58,554 nt of DNA. It comes from Treponema sp. GTDB taxonomy: Bacteria > Spirochaetota > Spirochaetia > Treponematales > Treponemataceae. Position numbers and translations under genes: made by a program. Shown piece by piece: positions 9,325 through 18,261 of this stretch (its first letter is position 1; the number at the start of each line of letters is the position of its first letter). The DNA lies in NCBI GenBank assembly GCA_017469785.1, contig JAFUFU010000043.1:1-58554 (forward strand), written 5' to 3'. The notes under the pieces were generated by a model that had not been told where the DNA came from, ran no database searches, and saw nothing but the letters and a program-made list of their open reading frames with translations.

Positions 9325-11601
9325 CTATTCGCCTTTGATAAAGCCGGCGTAAAGCTGGACATAACTTGAACTGTGCTGGTCAGTAAATTTACCACCATCA
9401 GAAGTAGTCCAGCGGTATAGAGATGCAGTTGCAATTTCAGTATCATTTGAATAAATATTTGTGATTCCCGGAACAGGATAGCTGGAGCAGAAATTCACGT
9501 TTGAAACATCTTCTGCGCCAGTAATCGAAAGGCTTTCCAAATCAACATAGACTACACGGTTCACGTTTTTATATTTCAAAACCCCATCACTGTCCGTATA
9601 GAAAGCAACTCCCGAATCAGCGATAACAAGTTTTTTCGGCTTGATGGCAACGAATTTTTGCGGTCCTGCAAAAACCGAATCAATATTGTCATAGGGAGCG
9701 TAGAAGGAATAATCCCTGCCGCCACCATTGCTTCCAAAGTCATAGACGTAAGGCACACCGGTATCAAAATCGCTTTCAACATCATATCTTTCGTAAAGCT
9801 GATAGCCACTCTGACCTACTGTCGCGCCAGTCTTTACATCTTTAGTTTCTTTGCCTTCTGTCCAGCCGACAGTCTTTATATTTCCTGATAAGGTATCATA
9901 CTTTATGACAGCCCCGCGGGAATAAACCTTGCTTTCGTCATTTTCTGTACGGCTGTCATTCAGCAGCATATACACTGCGCCATCCTGGTAGATCATGTCG
10001 GTGATTGTGGCACTTTCAGAAACTCCTGGCAAAGCTTCGCTAATTTTATCGTTAATATCAATCAGTTCGGCAGCAGGAGTTTCTTCCGTTAAATCAAGCT
10101 CATAGAACTTTCCATCAGTGAGAGTCGGATTTCCACCGCTGACAAAGCCGTAGGCTTTTCCATTATTGATTACGAGTAATTCTCCGTCATGATAGCACAT
10201 ATCACCATTATTATCGCTTTCAAAAACAGTGCTGTCAAAAGTTGGTGAAATTGTTACCATGCCATCAGAGTTCCCTTGAGAAATAACAGTGGGGAGTTTA
10301 TAAATGCTAAAAGTTGCCTGCATACCATACCACGCATACAGAATATTTGTCGCATGGTCAACAGTTATACCTGACAAGTTCCCCACACCAGATAAACTTC
10401 CATCAGTAATTTTTGTATTACTTGATTGTATGCTAATATTATCACTTTCATAATTATCCAAGGCATAGAAATATCCGTCTGCGTCAAAGCAGAAATTAGG
10501 AGAATAAGATGGCACTTGAAACTCCGAACCACTGTCAAGGTAATAATTCATTCCAGTTTCAGAATCATAAGTATATGTAACCGTGGCAGTATCAATGATG
10601 CCGAGTTTTTGAACATCAAATGAAGTGCTTGTTGTCTGGCCTTTGACCGGAGTGATTTTGGGAATTGAGTCGCTAACGCAATATTTTCCGGCAAATACTG
10701 GATCATAGATTATGGGGATTATGGCAAGTTCTTCGCCACTGTTTTTGTCTGTAATGCTCACAGGGAGCGAGACCGTGTCTGTAATTGTGACATAAGTTCC
10801 TGAAATTTCATAATTTCCAAGAACACAAGAAATTCTTGGATAGTCCCAGAAAGAATCGCTTTGCTGAAATTCTTTTATTTTGTTATATAATGTAAGTTTA
10901 TCACCCGATGCCAAAAGTTCTGAAAGCTCTTTTACTTTATCAGAATCAGAAACTGCCATGACGAGGGAAAGACTATAAACAGAAGAGCTGACAGCAGTTT
11001 CAGTTCCGGCAGGGAAATTAAGCGTGATTTCCAGCGGGAATTCTGCATAGGCCTTGAAAATTGACAGACTGAGGGGGTTCGTGCCGCTTTCTATCGTTTT
11101 TTCGGCGGAAGAACCGTGGAAAAGTAACTCTTCTATTGAGGCTTCTGAGGCTTCACGCTCACTATCTTCACGCTCATAAGTAACAATCTGATAAAATTTG
11201 CCTTCTACGCGGACTTTTTTCCCGGTCGGAATGTTGCCAAATGAAAAAGTCGAGCCGTCACTTAGTTTCTGAGCGATTAATGTAAGAATCTCTGAATATT
11301 CCATTTCTTCGGTAATAGAATCAGCGTTGCTTTCAATAGCGGCAACAAGATCCGACCATGTTTTGGTCTGTTTTGCCTCATAATCGCCTTTTACAAAGAC
11401 ATCAAGGCGAAAGGAATAATTAGAAAATTCTTCTAAATTTAAGTTTTCTAAAGCAGATCTGAACACAGAGGGTGAAAGAGAAAATGAAACCGAGCCTGTT
11501 CCAGATGAAGATGAAGTGAAGTCGGCGCATGAAGAAAAAAGAAAAGTTAAGCTAAGCGCAAACAGTGCCGCAATATGCCAAAAGGCAGAATTTTTTTTCA
11601 T
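9325..11601 (-). CDS. Large lipoprotein with probable beta-propeller region
   Basis: 758 residues, no family recognised. A signal peptide ends in the lipobox LFSSC (Cys about residue 26), followed by a Ser/Gly linker. The C-terminal half (about 350-700) has repeated blade-like strands such as DADGYFYALDN, HATNILYAWYG, HDGELLVINNGKAYG and QDGAVYMLLND, which suggests an NHL/YWTD-type propeller. The ribosome site GGGAGGT is strong. Two glycosyltransferases follow directly. Probably a surface or periplasmic binding protein; function unknown. Confidence 0.75.
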   Translation of the reverse strand: MKKNSAFWHIAALFALSLTFLFSSCADFTSSSSGTGSVSFSLSPSVFRSALENLNLEEFSNYSFRLDVFVKGDYEAKQTKTWSDLVAAIESNADSITEEMEYSEILTLIAQKLSDGSTFSFGNIPTGKKVRVEGKFYQIVTYEREDSEREASEASIEELLFHGSSAEKTIESGTNPLSLSIFKAYAEFPLEITLNFPAGTETAVSSSVYSLSLVMAVSDSDKVKELSELLASGDKLTLYNKIKEFQQSDSFWDYPRISCVLGNYEISGTYVTITDTVSLPVSITDKNSGEELAIIPIIYDPVFAGKYCVSDSIPKITPVKGQTTSTSFDVQKLGIIDTATVTYTYDSETGMNYYLDSGSEFQVPSYSPNFCFDADGYFYALDNYESDNISIQSSNTKITDGSLSGVGNLSGITVDHATNILYAWYGMQATFSIYKLPTVISQGNSDGMVTISPTFDSTVFESDNNGDMCYHDGELLVINNGKAYGFVSGGNPTLTDGKFYELDLTEETPAAELIDINDKISEALPGVSESATITDMIYQDGAVYMLLNDSRTENDESKVYSRGAVIKYDTLSGNIKTVGWTEGKETKDVKTGATVGQSGYQLYERYDVESDFDTGVPYVYDFGSNGGGRDYSFYAPYDNIDSVFAGPQKFVAIKPKKLVIADSGVAFYTDSDGVLKYKNVNRVVYVDLESLSITGAEDVSNVNFCSSYPVPGITNIYSNDTEIATASLYRWTTSDGGKFTDQHSSSYVQLYAGFIKGE

Positions 11602-11804
11602 AGTGAGTTACCTCCCACAGACATTTTTTTCATTATACAAGAAAATTTTAAGATAATTCAATGAAAAAAGCGGTAAAATTCATATAATCGGGAAAAATTA
11701 TGCGGTTTTCTCCTAAAGTTATTACGTTTTTATTCCGATAATTGGAGCTGAGATTTTATCTAAAAATCGGCTTATCCCAATCCACATCATCTGACGAGGC
11801 TTTT

Positions 11805-13598
11805 ATGAAAGACAAGGATTATAAAGAAATATTGGAAAAGATTTCAGCACCGATTGTAGTAATTATCTCTAACGACGAAAATTCAACGAAAAAAAACTAT
11901 ACAAGGTCCGATTTTGCGGAGAATTTCTCAATTCATTTCATGAACGAAAGTTTTGAAAAGTTATATGGAAACATCCTCAAAGTCGGTTTTACAACTGAGG
12001 AATGTGTCTCAAAGCTCTCAAAAGATGTGGACTGGTACAAGATGGCCTCTGACAGCATGGAAACTGGGGAGCGGCAGCAGAAGACATTTTTCTCCACGAT
12101 ATGCAATGCTTGGCTCCGGGTGCACATGAACGCAACGGCATCAGGATTCATCATCATTTCCGTTGTGAACATTGACAAAGACAAAGAACGCGAACAGCAG
12201 CTTCTGCGGCAGAATCTCAGGCTTGCGGCCCTCACTGACGAACTGACAAACTCGCGGGAAGGCCTGAAGAACAAACTTGAAAAAATCAACTTCCTTAATG
12301 AGCAGCTTGAACATGCGGCATACCACGATTCGATGACAGGTCTTTGCAACAGGCAGAAATTTAAGATGGACTTTGAAGAGTGGTACTCGGAATGCACGTC
12401 GAAGCAGGAAAAGTTCGGCATAATTCTCCTTGACCTGGATAACATGAAATTGATTAACGACGCGCAGGGACATTCAGAAGGCGACGGTGTAATCTGTCAC
12501 GCGGCGGAGATTCTCAAACGATTTGAAAGCGAAAACCTGAAAGTTTACAGATACGGCGGTGATGAATTCATCGTTATGATGAAAAAAATCAATTCGCAGG
12601 ATACAATCCTCAACGCCGGAGACATGCTCCTCGAACTGATGAACGAGGAAGGAATTGATTTTTCAGGCGGAATCGCGCTTTGTCCAGACGACGGCAACAA
12701 TATCACCGATTTGCTCAAATATGCTGACATGGCGATGTTCGAGGCAAAACGGAAAGGCAAGAATGACCTGTGCTTCTTCCAGGCAATCATGCGTGAGCGT
12801 TTCATGGAGAAGGTCGCAATCCAGTCAAAGCTCAACCATGCAGTGGTCAACGAGATTTTCCAGCTCTACTACCAGCCCCAGTTCGATGTGGCGACCAATA
12901 AATTGCGCGGATTCGAGGCTCTTTTACGCTGGTATGATGAAGACACAGGCTGGATTAGCCCAGAACAGTTCATTCCCATCGCCGAAGAAACTAAACTTGT
13001 CATTCCTTTGGGCGACTGGATTCTGGAAACGGCGATTTCTACGCTCAAAGAATGGATTGACAACTTTGGTTTCGACGGAATCATGAGCGTAAATGTCTCG
13101 CCGATTCAGCTCAAAAAACCAACATTCATGTTTGATTTGGTTCAGCTTCTCAAAAAATACGAGATTCCCACGAAAAACCTTGAAATTGAAATCACTGAGG
13201 GTGTTTTCATCGACAATAAAAACGAAGCGATTGATTTGCTCAAACAGATTCGCGGGCTCGGAATCGGTCTTTCCCTCGATGATTTCGGAACAGGCTATTC
13301 AAGTTTGAGCTATCTGCAGCTTCTTCCAATTACCACGCTCAAAATCGACAAGTCATTCATCGCGAATATCACTGACAAAGGCGGCGTCGAGGCGAACATC
13401 ACGGACTCAATCATCTCCATGGTCACAAAAATGGGTCTGGACACAATCGCAGAGGGGGTCGAAAAAGAAGATCAGCTTGCCGTTCTCAGAAACATAAACT
13501 GCAGGAACATTCAAGGATTTCTGAAAGGCAAACCCATGCCGAAGGAACGCTGCGAGCAGATTCTTGGCGGCAACTACGATTTGGCTGACCATTTGTAA
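11805..13598 (+). CDS. GGDEF-EAL cyclic di-GMP turnover protein
   Basis: 597 residues. A PAS-like N-terminal region (about 10-125), a coiled linker, a GGDEF domain (YRYGGDEFIVMM, about residue 249) and an EAL domain (EALLRWYD, about 370) follow in order. Diguanylate cyclase residues are intact. The I-site arginine and aspartate before GGDEF are replaced (S and L), so product inhibition is probably lost. The EAL domain keeps ITEG, DDFGTGYSS and KIDKSF, so phosphodiesterase activity is likely too. ATG 11805 has GACGAGG upstream; the TTG at 11742 is less likely. No transmembrane helix, so cytoplasmic. Confidence 0.93.
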   Translation: MKDKDYKEILEKISAPIVVIISNDENSTKKNYTRSDFAENFSIHFMNESFEKLYGNILKVGFTTEECVSKLSKDVDWYKMASDSMETGERQQKTFFSTICNAWLRVHMNATASGFIIISVVNIDKDKEREQQLLRQNLRLAALTDELTNSREGLKNKLEKINFLNEQLEHAAYHDSMTGLCNRQKFKMDFEEWYSECTSKQEKFGIILLDLDNMKLINDAQGHSEGDGVICHAAEILKRFESENLKVYRYGGDEFIVMMKKINSQDTILNAGDMLLELMNEEGIDFSGGIALCPDDGNNITDLLKYADMAMFEAKRKGKNDLCFFQAIMRERFMEKVAIQSKLNHAVVNEIFQLYYQPQFDVATNKLRGFEALLRWYDEDTGWISPEQFIPIAEETKLVIPLGDWILETAISTLKEWIDNFGFDGIMSVNVSPIQLKKPTFMFDLVQLLKKYEIPTKNLEIEITEGVFIDNKNEAIDLLKQIRGLGIGLSLDDFGTGYSSLSYLQLLPITTLKIDKSFIANITDKGGVEANITDSIISMVTKMGLDTIAEGVEKEDQLAVLRNINCRNIQGFLKGKPMPKERCEQILGGNYDLADHL

Positions 13599-13645
13599 AG
13601 TGAGCAGTTAGCAATTAGAAATTAGCAATTGAAAGGGGAAGATTT

Positions 13646-14887
13646 ATGAAAAGATTTTTTGTTTTACTTTCTTTTTTTCTGGCTTTTTCTGTTTTTGCTC
13701 AGACCAACGAAAAAATACTTCGCTTCAAGTACAGGGAAGGTGACAATTACCGCGTGCTTTCCACTGTGAATGAAGTCGTCAAGGTAAACGGAAGGCTCAA
13801 CCACACAGCAGAAATCGTCAATAGGGTTTCGGCCCATATCTCGAAAGTCGATTCCGATAACCGGGGTTACAACGAGGCTACATTCATTACCATGGAAAAT
13901 TCCACCACCACTGACGCCAACGGCACGCTCACCTACGGCGAGGAATACGAAAGCAAATACTGGCGGGATGAGCGGGGGATTTTTGAAATCAGTAAGGAAT
14001 ATTTCATGCCTGTGGTGCGGGACGTTCCTGTTCTGCCGGAAAAAGCCGTAAAACCGGGCGACACCTGGACTGCAAACGGACACGAAGCCCATGACTTGCG
14101 CCGCTCTTTTGCCAACGACGAGCCTTTTAAAGTTCCGTTCACAGCGACTTACACATATTTGCGTGATGAAGAAGGCGTTTCCTCGGACTCAAAGCACGAA
14201 AAAAAGACATTTCAGGTTCTCTCGGTCAAATACACCCTCTCTTTTGAAAGCCCCATTCCCGAAAATGTCTGGGAGTTGAATGATGATTTCCCTGTGATGA
14301 CGATGGGATTTTCAAATCAGACGATATGGTGGGACAACGAAAAAGGTCAGATTGACCACTATAGCGAAGATTTCAGAATCGTCATGGAAACATATCTGGG
14401 AAATCAGTTTGATTTTACCGGAAAAGCCCACGCCGAAGTCACGGATTTTGAGCGAACCGCCACTGACAAGAATCTTGCCGTCGTCCTTGAAAAAGTGAAA
14501 GATTTGGATTTGCCGGACGTTTCGGTCGCAAAAACAGAAAAGGGGCTTACGATTTCTGTCGAAAACATTCAGTTCAAGCCAAATTCTGCCGAGCTTCTTG
14601 ACTCAGAGAAAACAAAGCTCAACCAGATTGCGAAAATCATCGAGGACTTCCCCAACGACCTGCTGATTTCCGGCCACACTGCCCTTTCGGGAAGTGCCGA
14701 AAGCTGCCAGATTTTGAGCGAAGAGCGGGCTGATTCCGTGGCAAAATACCTGATTAAGACCGGCGTCCGCGACAAATATCATGTTTACACACAGGGCTTC
14801 GGCGCCCGCGTTCCCATCGCGTCAAACGCAACTCCAGAAGGAATGGCAAAAAACCGCCGCGTAGAAATCACGATTCTCGATAAATAA
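13646..14887 (+). CDS. OmpA-family peptidoglycan-binding envelope protein
   Basis: 413 residues. A signal peptide (cut near VFAQ) precedes a long beta-rich region without recognised family (about 25-290) and a C-terminal OmpA-like domain (about 305-410) with NIQFKPNSAELL, ISGHTALSGS and the final KNRRVEI pattern. That domain binds peptidoglycan, so the protein probably links outer envelope and cell wall. GGGGA precedes the start. The 47-base gap after the GGDEF-EAL gene holds a short AT-rich repeated motif. Confidence 0.88.
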   Translation: MKRFFVLLSFFLAFSVFAQTNEKILRFKYREGDNYRVLSTVNEVVKVNGRLNHTAEIVNRVSAHISKVDSDNRGYNEATFITMENSTTTDANGTLTYGEEYESKYWRDERGIFEISKEYFMPVVRDVPVLPEKAVKPGDTWTANGHEAHDLRRSFANDEPFKVPFTATYTYLRDEEGVSSDSKHEKKTFQVLSVKYTLSFESPIPENVWELNDDFPVMTMGFSNQTIWWDNEKGQIDHYSEDFRIVMETYLGNQFDFTGKAHAEVTDFERTATDKNLAVVLEKVKDLDLPDVSVAKTEKGLTISVENIQFKPNSAELLDSEKTKLNQIAKIIEDFPNDLLISGHTALSGSAESCQILSEERADSVAKYLIKTGVRDKYHVYTQGFGARVPIASNATPEGMAKNRRVEITILDK

Positions 14888-15009
14888 AAAAAACGGTTTC
14901 CCGTCGGGAACGCGCCATCAAACATCGCAGTGAGCAAAGCTCAGGCGAGTTTGTGTCGCAAACAAACAAGAACGACAACGATTGTTCTTGCCGACTCCAA
15001 CCGTTTTTT
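14888..15009. repeat. 122-bp hairpin-rich element with 11-bp terminal inverted repeats
   Basis: Perfect ends AAAAAACGGTT (14888-14898) and AACCGTTTTTT (14999-15009) enclose TTCCC-gtc-GGGAA, GAGC-aaa-GCTC, GTTTG/CAAAC (14949-14963) and CAAGAAC/GTTCTTG (14967-14973 and 14984-14990). It begins right after the ompA-like stop codon. The right end with its T-run could terminate transcription. It shares CAAGAA...TTCTTGC and GTGTCGC pieces with the element next to tex. Confidence 0.65.
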
Positions 15010-15121
15010 GGCTTTTTCTTGCTTTGCTTTTCCACTCGGCTCACAGCATAAAATTTTCAATTTTTTTCCGTTTACATTGCCGAAAATCAACTTTTTTCGC
15101 CTATATATAGTGGGAGAAAAA

Positions 15122-15487
15122 ATGGCAGAAGAGAAGAAAAAAAATCGCTCATTAAATGACTTGATTTTTATCATTCGTGACCAGCGCGTAATGATAGATC
15201 GAGATTTGGCAAGATTGTATGAAGTTCCGACTTTTCGCTTGAATGAAGCCGTAAAGCGGCATAAAAGCAGGTTTCCGCTGGATTTCATGTTCAGAATCAC
15301 AAAAGAAGAGTTAGATGAACTCATCGCAAAATGCGATGAGTTCATTCCTCTAAGACATTCATCTTCATTTCCTTACGCTTTTACTGAACACGGTGTCGCC
15401 ATGCTGGCAAGTGTTCTGAATACCGATAAGGCTAAGGAATCACGACAAATCGGTTTCACAGATAAACCTTCTGAACGGGAGGCATAA
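15122..15487 (+). CDS. ORF6N-domain DNA-binding protein, C-terminally truncated
   Basis: 121 residues. The core matches the ORF6N domain found in phage and mobile-element regulators: VMIDRDLARLYEV, then RFPLDFMFRITKEE, then PYAFTEHGVAMLASVL. Full-length relatives continue with an arm such as SERAIQVNIQIMR; here the reading frame runs into NTDKAKESRQ and stops. It is probably a remnant. GGGAGAAAA precedes the ATG at 15122. It ends 3 bases before the RecQ-like gene, and its last codons contain that gene's ribosome site. Confidence 0.75.
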   Translation: MAEEKKKNRSLNDLIFIIRDQRVMIDRDLARLYEVPTFRLNEAVKRHKSRFPLDFMFRITKEELDELIAKCDEFIPLRHSSSFPYAFTEHGVAMLASVLNTDKAKESRQIGFTDKPSEREA

Positions 15488-15490
15488 ATT

Positions 15491-17158
15491 ATGGCAGATA
15501 CCGAGAAATTTTCTTTTGACGGGATTGGGGTGGCGGAAGGCAGCGCGGAAGAGCTTTTTGACGCGGATTTGGCCGTGCGGGCTGCTCGCGAAGGCTTTCA
15601 TGTTCCTTTTTTGTTTCCATGGCAGCGAATCGTAATCGCCAATATTCTGGACGGTGAGGCTGCCTTACGGGAGGACGAGGATTTTTCCAATCACACTGAC
15701 GATGATGATTTATACCGCGGCCGGCAGATTGTGCTTTTGCCCACCGGGGCGGGAAAATCCATGTGCTTTTTAGTGCCCGCCCTGCTTTTACAAGGAGCCA
15801 CTCTCGTCATTTATCCCCTGCTTGCCCTCATGAGCGACCAAAAACGCCGCATGGAAGAGGCGGGCATCCGCTCGGTGGTTTTTAAGGGCGGTCAAAGCGC
15901 AGAAGAGCGGGAAGAGAATTTCGCCGCCCTTTCTGACAGCGAAAATCCAGCCAGAGTAATCATCGCAAATCCCGAAGTTTTGAGCGGGGAAAATCTCCTG
16001 GAGCGACTCTCTCAGGTCAAAATCTCCCACATCGCCATTGACGAGGCTCACTGCGTCTCGGAATGGGGCGACTCCTTCCGTCCTTCTTATCTGGAGCTTG
16101 GCAGAATCCTCAAAAGGCTTGATGTCAAACTGATTACGGCCTTCACCGCCACTGCAAGCAAACCTGTTCTCGACCGCATTGCAGAAATCCTTTTTTGCGG
16201 AAATTATCATCTCGTGCGGGGAGATAGCGACCGAGCCAACATTCACTATGAAGTGCGCTATGCCTACGCAAAAAAGAAAGCCGCCCTTGAAGCCGCCCTC
16301 ACCATGAAAAAACCCCTGATTATCTTTTGCGGAAGCCGCCGCCGTACCGAAGAAATGGCTCACCTCTGCGCCTCATATTTCGGCTCAGAAAAAATCCGCT
16401 TTTATCACGCCGGGCTTACCCGCGAAGAAAAAAATGCCGTGGAAGAGTGGTTTTTCAGTTCAAAAGACGGAATTCTCACGGCGACTTGCGCTTACGGCAT
16501 GGGCGTTGACAAATCAGATATTGCCAGCGTCGTGCATCTGGACGCGCCAGAGCATCTGGAAAATTTCATTCAGGAGGCCGGGCGGGCGGGGCGTAACGGA
16601 GACAATGTAAATTCCCTCTTGATTTGGAATCACGCTGACAGCGTTCGCTGGCGGCAGGCAAAAGAAGGAAGCCGGGAACGAGCTTTGGGTAACTTCGCCA
16701 TGAGCAAAACTTGCAGGCGGCAGAACATTCTGGATTACTTGGGCGGGGAAGAGGCGGTCTGCTCCGGATGTGACATCTGCGACGCGGCAGCCAGCGGCAA
16801 AAAAATCTCTTACACAGCCTGGGACGCAAAATTGGCCTTCGACTTTATCAAAAAAAATCGCCGCCTCTACACACGGCAGGAAGCGACGGGCGAACTGACA
16901 GAGCAATTTAATAGAAAAAAGTTAAAAATTTTCGGAATCAATGTCTGGGACGCCAAAGACACCGCCGAAATCTTCGCCCAGCTCTTCTCAGAGCGAAAAA
17001 TCCGGGTTTGCGGCACTTTCTGGCGTGACCGGCTGGACATCATAAAAAGCAAGAAAAACGCTCTCGCCCTTATTCCTCGTCGCCAGCGGCATCGTCTCCA
17101 CCTTCTTCGGCGGCTTTTTCGGCTGGAGCTGGAGCGGGTGCAGCGATTGTTTTCTTAG
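15491..17158 (+). CDS. recQ: RecQ-family ATP-dependent DNA helicase
   Basis: 555 residues. Superfamily-2 motifs: Walker A LLPTGAGKSM (about residue 80), DEAHCVSEWGD (about 182), FTATAS (about 218) and QEAGRAGRNG (about 358). A four-cysteine RecQ zinc site follows (about 407-431, CRRQN...CSGCDIC). No HRDC domain is seen. The last 30 or so residues, very rich in Arg and Leu, are antisense to the small membrane gene at 17070-17303. The natural end of the protein may lie near 17060, the present tail being read-through. Unwinds DNA in recombination and repair. Confidence 0.88.
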   Translation: MADTEKFSFDGIGVAEGSAEELFDADLAVRAAREGFHVPFLFPWQRIVIANILDGEAALREDEDFSNHTDDDDLYRGRQIVLLPTGAGKSMCFLVPALLLQGATLVIYPLLALMSDQKRRMEEAGIRSVVFKGGQSAEEREENFAALSDSENPARVIIANPEVLSGENLLERLSQVKISHIAIDEAHCVSEWGDSFRPSYLELGRILKRLDVKLITAFTATASKPVLDRIAEILFCGNYHLVRGDSDRANIHYEVRYAYAKKKAALEAALTMKKPLIIFCGSRRRTEEMAHLCASYFGSEKIRFYHAGLTREEKNAVEEWFFSSKDGILTATCAYGMGVDKSDIASVVHLDAPEHLENFIQEAGRAGRNGDNVNSLLIWNHADSVRWRQAKEGSRERALGNFAMSKTCRRQNILDYLGGEEAVCSGCDICDAAASGKKISYTAWDAKLAFDFIKKNRRLYTRQEATGELTEQFNRKKLKIFGINVWDAKDTAEIFAQLFSERKIRVCGTFWRDRLDIIKSKKNALALIPRRQRHRLHLLRRLFRLELERVQRLFS

Positions 17159-17303
17159 CTTTTACAGGCTTCGGCTTTTTCCTGTACCTCACGATGTAGG
17201 CGCACAAATCCATAAACACGAACACAATCACAGCCGTAATAATCACGCGCTTGTCAGAGAGAACGGCCTTAATCACCGGGAGAAAGTCATGTGTATTCAT
17301 CAT
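17070..17303 (-). CDS. Small single-span membrane protein with Ala/Pro/Lys and acidic tail
   Basis: 77 residues. One membrane helix (about residues 20-38, VIITAVIVFVFMDLCAYIV) is followed by basic RYRKKPKPVKAKK, an alanine-proline stretch, and an acidic end (EEGGDDAAGDEE). The pattern is protein-like rather than random. No Shine-Dalgarno sequence is visible at ATG 17303 (a second ATG lies at 17300). The 3' 89 bases overlap the recQ 3' end on the other strand. Function unknown. Confidence 0.6.
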   Translation of the reverse strand: MMNTHDFLPVIKAVLSDKRVIITAVIVFVFMDLCAYIVRYRKKPKPVKAKKTIAAPAPAPAEKAAEEGGDDAAGDEE

Positions 17304-17338
17304 ATAAAAAGATTATCGGCAGAAACGAGAGCAAACGC

Positions 17339-17362
17339 AACCTTAAAAAGGTTTCTTTTTCT
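17339..17362 (+). terminator. Probable terminator after recQ
   Basis: AACCTT-aaa-AAGGTT followed by TCTTTTTCT. The stem is short and has only two G-C pairs, so efficiency is uncertain. It separates recQ from hisH. Confidence 0.45.
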
Positions 17363-17406
17363 CTCGCGCTCTTTTTATTTTCCAAATTTTGTGTTACATT
17401 TTTCGC

Positions 17407-18099
17407 ATGGTAGGAATCGTTGATTACAACGCTGGCAACATTAAGAGCGTTGAGCGTGCGCTGGGATTTTTGAAGGCAGAATATGTCCTTTCAAAAAATC
17501 CCGCTGATTTAGAAAAGTGCGACCGCCTTATTTTTCCGGGCGTGGGCGAGGCAAAATACGCCATGGAGCAGCTAAAGCTCACAGGTTTTGACTCATTTTT
17601 GCGTGACTGGGCTCAGGCTTCTAAGCCGCTTATGGGTATCTGTCTCGGAAGCCAGATTATTTTTGAGCATTCCGAAGAAGGAGATGTGGATTGCCTTGGG
17701 CTTTTAAAAGGCAATATCCGCCATTTTGAAAGTGTCTGGAAAGAGATTCCCGTGTCAGAGCACGGGAATGACAAAATTTCAGAGCACGGGAATGGCAAAG
17801 CCCTGTCATTGTCGGGCTTGACCCGACAATCCCTCAAAGTGCCTCACATGGGCTGGAACAATCTGGAATATGCCAACGGCTCTTCTCCACTTTTCGCCGG
17901 CGTGGACGCAAAATCAGACTTTTACTTCGTGCATTCCTACCTGATTCAGCCCAGCGACCAGTCAATCGTAAAAGCCTGGGCCGACTACGGCTGTAAAGTG
18001 CCTGCCTGCGTAAGTCAGGGCAGCATCACCGCCTTCCAGTTCCACCCCGAAAAGAGCGGCCGAGCTGGGCTTAAAATCTTGGAAAACTATATAAAATAA
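17407..18099 (+). CDS. hisH: Imidazole glycerol phosphate synthase glutaminase subunit HisH
   Basis: 230 residues, longer than the usual 200. It hydrolyses glutamine and channels ammonia to HisF. The nucleophile is in MGICLGSQIIFE (Cys about 79) and the His/Glu pair in FQFHPEKSG (about 212). Between LLKGNIRHFE and VPHMGWNNL there is an extra segment of about 30 residues (including ISEHGNGKALSLSGLTRQ) encoded by palindromic repeats. It lies between catalytic halves where HisH normally has a short loop, so the enzyme may remain active. The start at 17407 fits the family; no ribosome site is visible. Only hisF of the histidine pathway is nearby. Confidence 0.92.
   Translation: MVGIVDYNAGNIKSVERALGFLKAEYVLSKNPADLEKCDRLIFPGVGEAKYAMEQLKLTGFDSFLRDWAQASKPLMGICLGSQIIFEHSEEGDVDCLGLLKGNIRHFESVWKEIPVSEHGNDKISEHGNGKALSLSGLTRQSLKVPHMGWNNLEYANGSSPLFAGVDAKSDFYFVHSYLIQPSDQSIVKAWADYGCKVPACVSQGSITAFQFHPEKSGRAGLKILENYIK
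17746..17830 (+). repeat. In-frame palindromic repeat cluster inside hisH
   Basis: ATTCCCGTG-tcagag-CACGGGAAT (17746-17769), then a 21-base direct repeat with one mismatch (17755-17775 and 17779-17799), then ATTGTCGGG-cttga-CCCGACAAT (17808-17830). All lengths keep the reading frame. The design is like the palindromic elements inserted in Rickettsia genes. Confidence 0.85.
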
Positions 18100-18246
18100 A
18101 TTCCTCACAGAGGGCACAGAGTTCACAGAAAGATTTTTGATGATACAAAGTATTATATCACGGTCATTTTCAAATATATTAGACTGAGGTTTTATATTTG
18201 TCATACATAAAGCCCTCTGTGTGCTCCTAAACTCTGTGAGGAATTT
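18098..18246. repeat. MITE-like 149-bp element with 15-bp terminal inverted repeats
   Basis: Perfect inverted repeats at 18098-18112 and 18232-18246 (left end AAATTCCTCACAGAG). Inner bases add further CACAGAGGGC / CCCTCTGTG similarity. The interior is AT-rich with no ORF. The left repeat overlaps the hisH stop codon, and the right one ends 15 bases before hisF. No transposase is seen, so any mobility would need help from elsewhere. Confidence 0.75.
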
Positions 18247-18261
18247 AAAAGCGAGAAGATT

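Noticed and set aside
17304..17406. Clear promoter for hisH
   Set aside because: Only weak boxes were found (TACATT at 17395-17400, 6 bases before the ATG, without a fitting -35), so it was not counted with the leaderless set.
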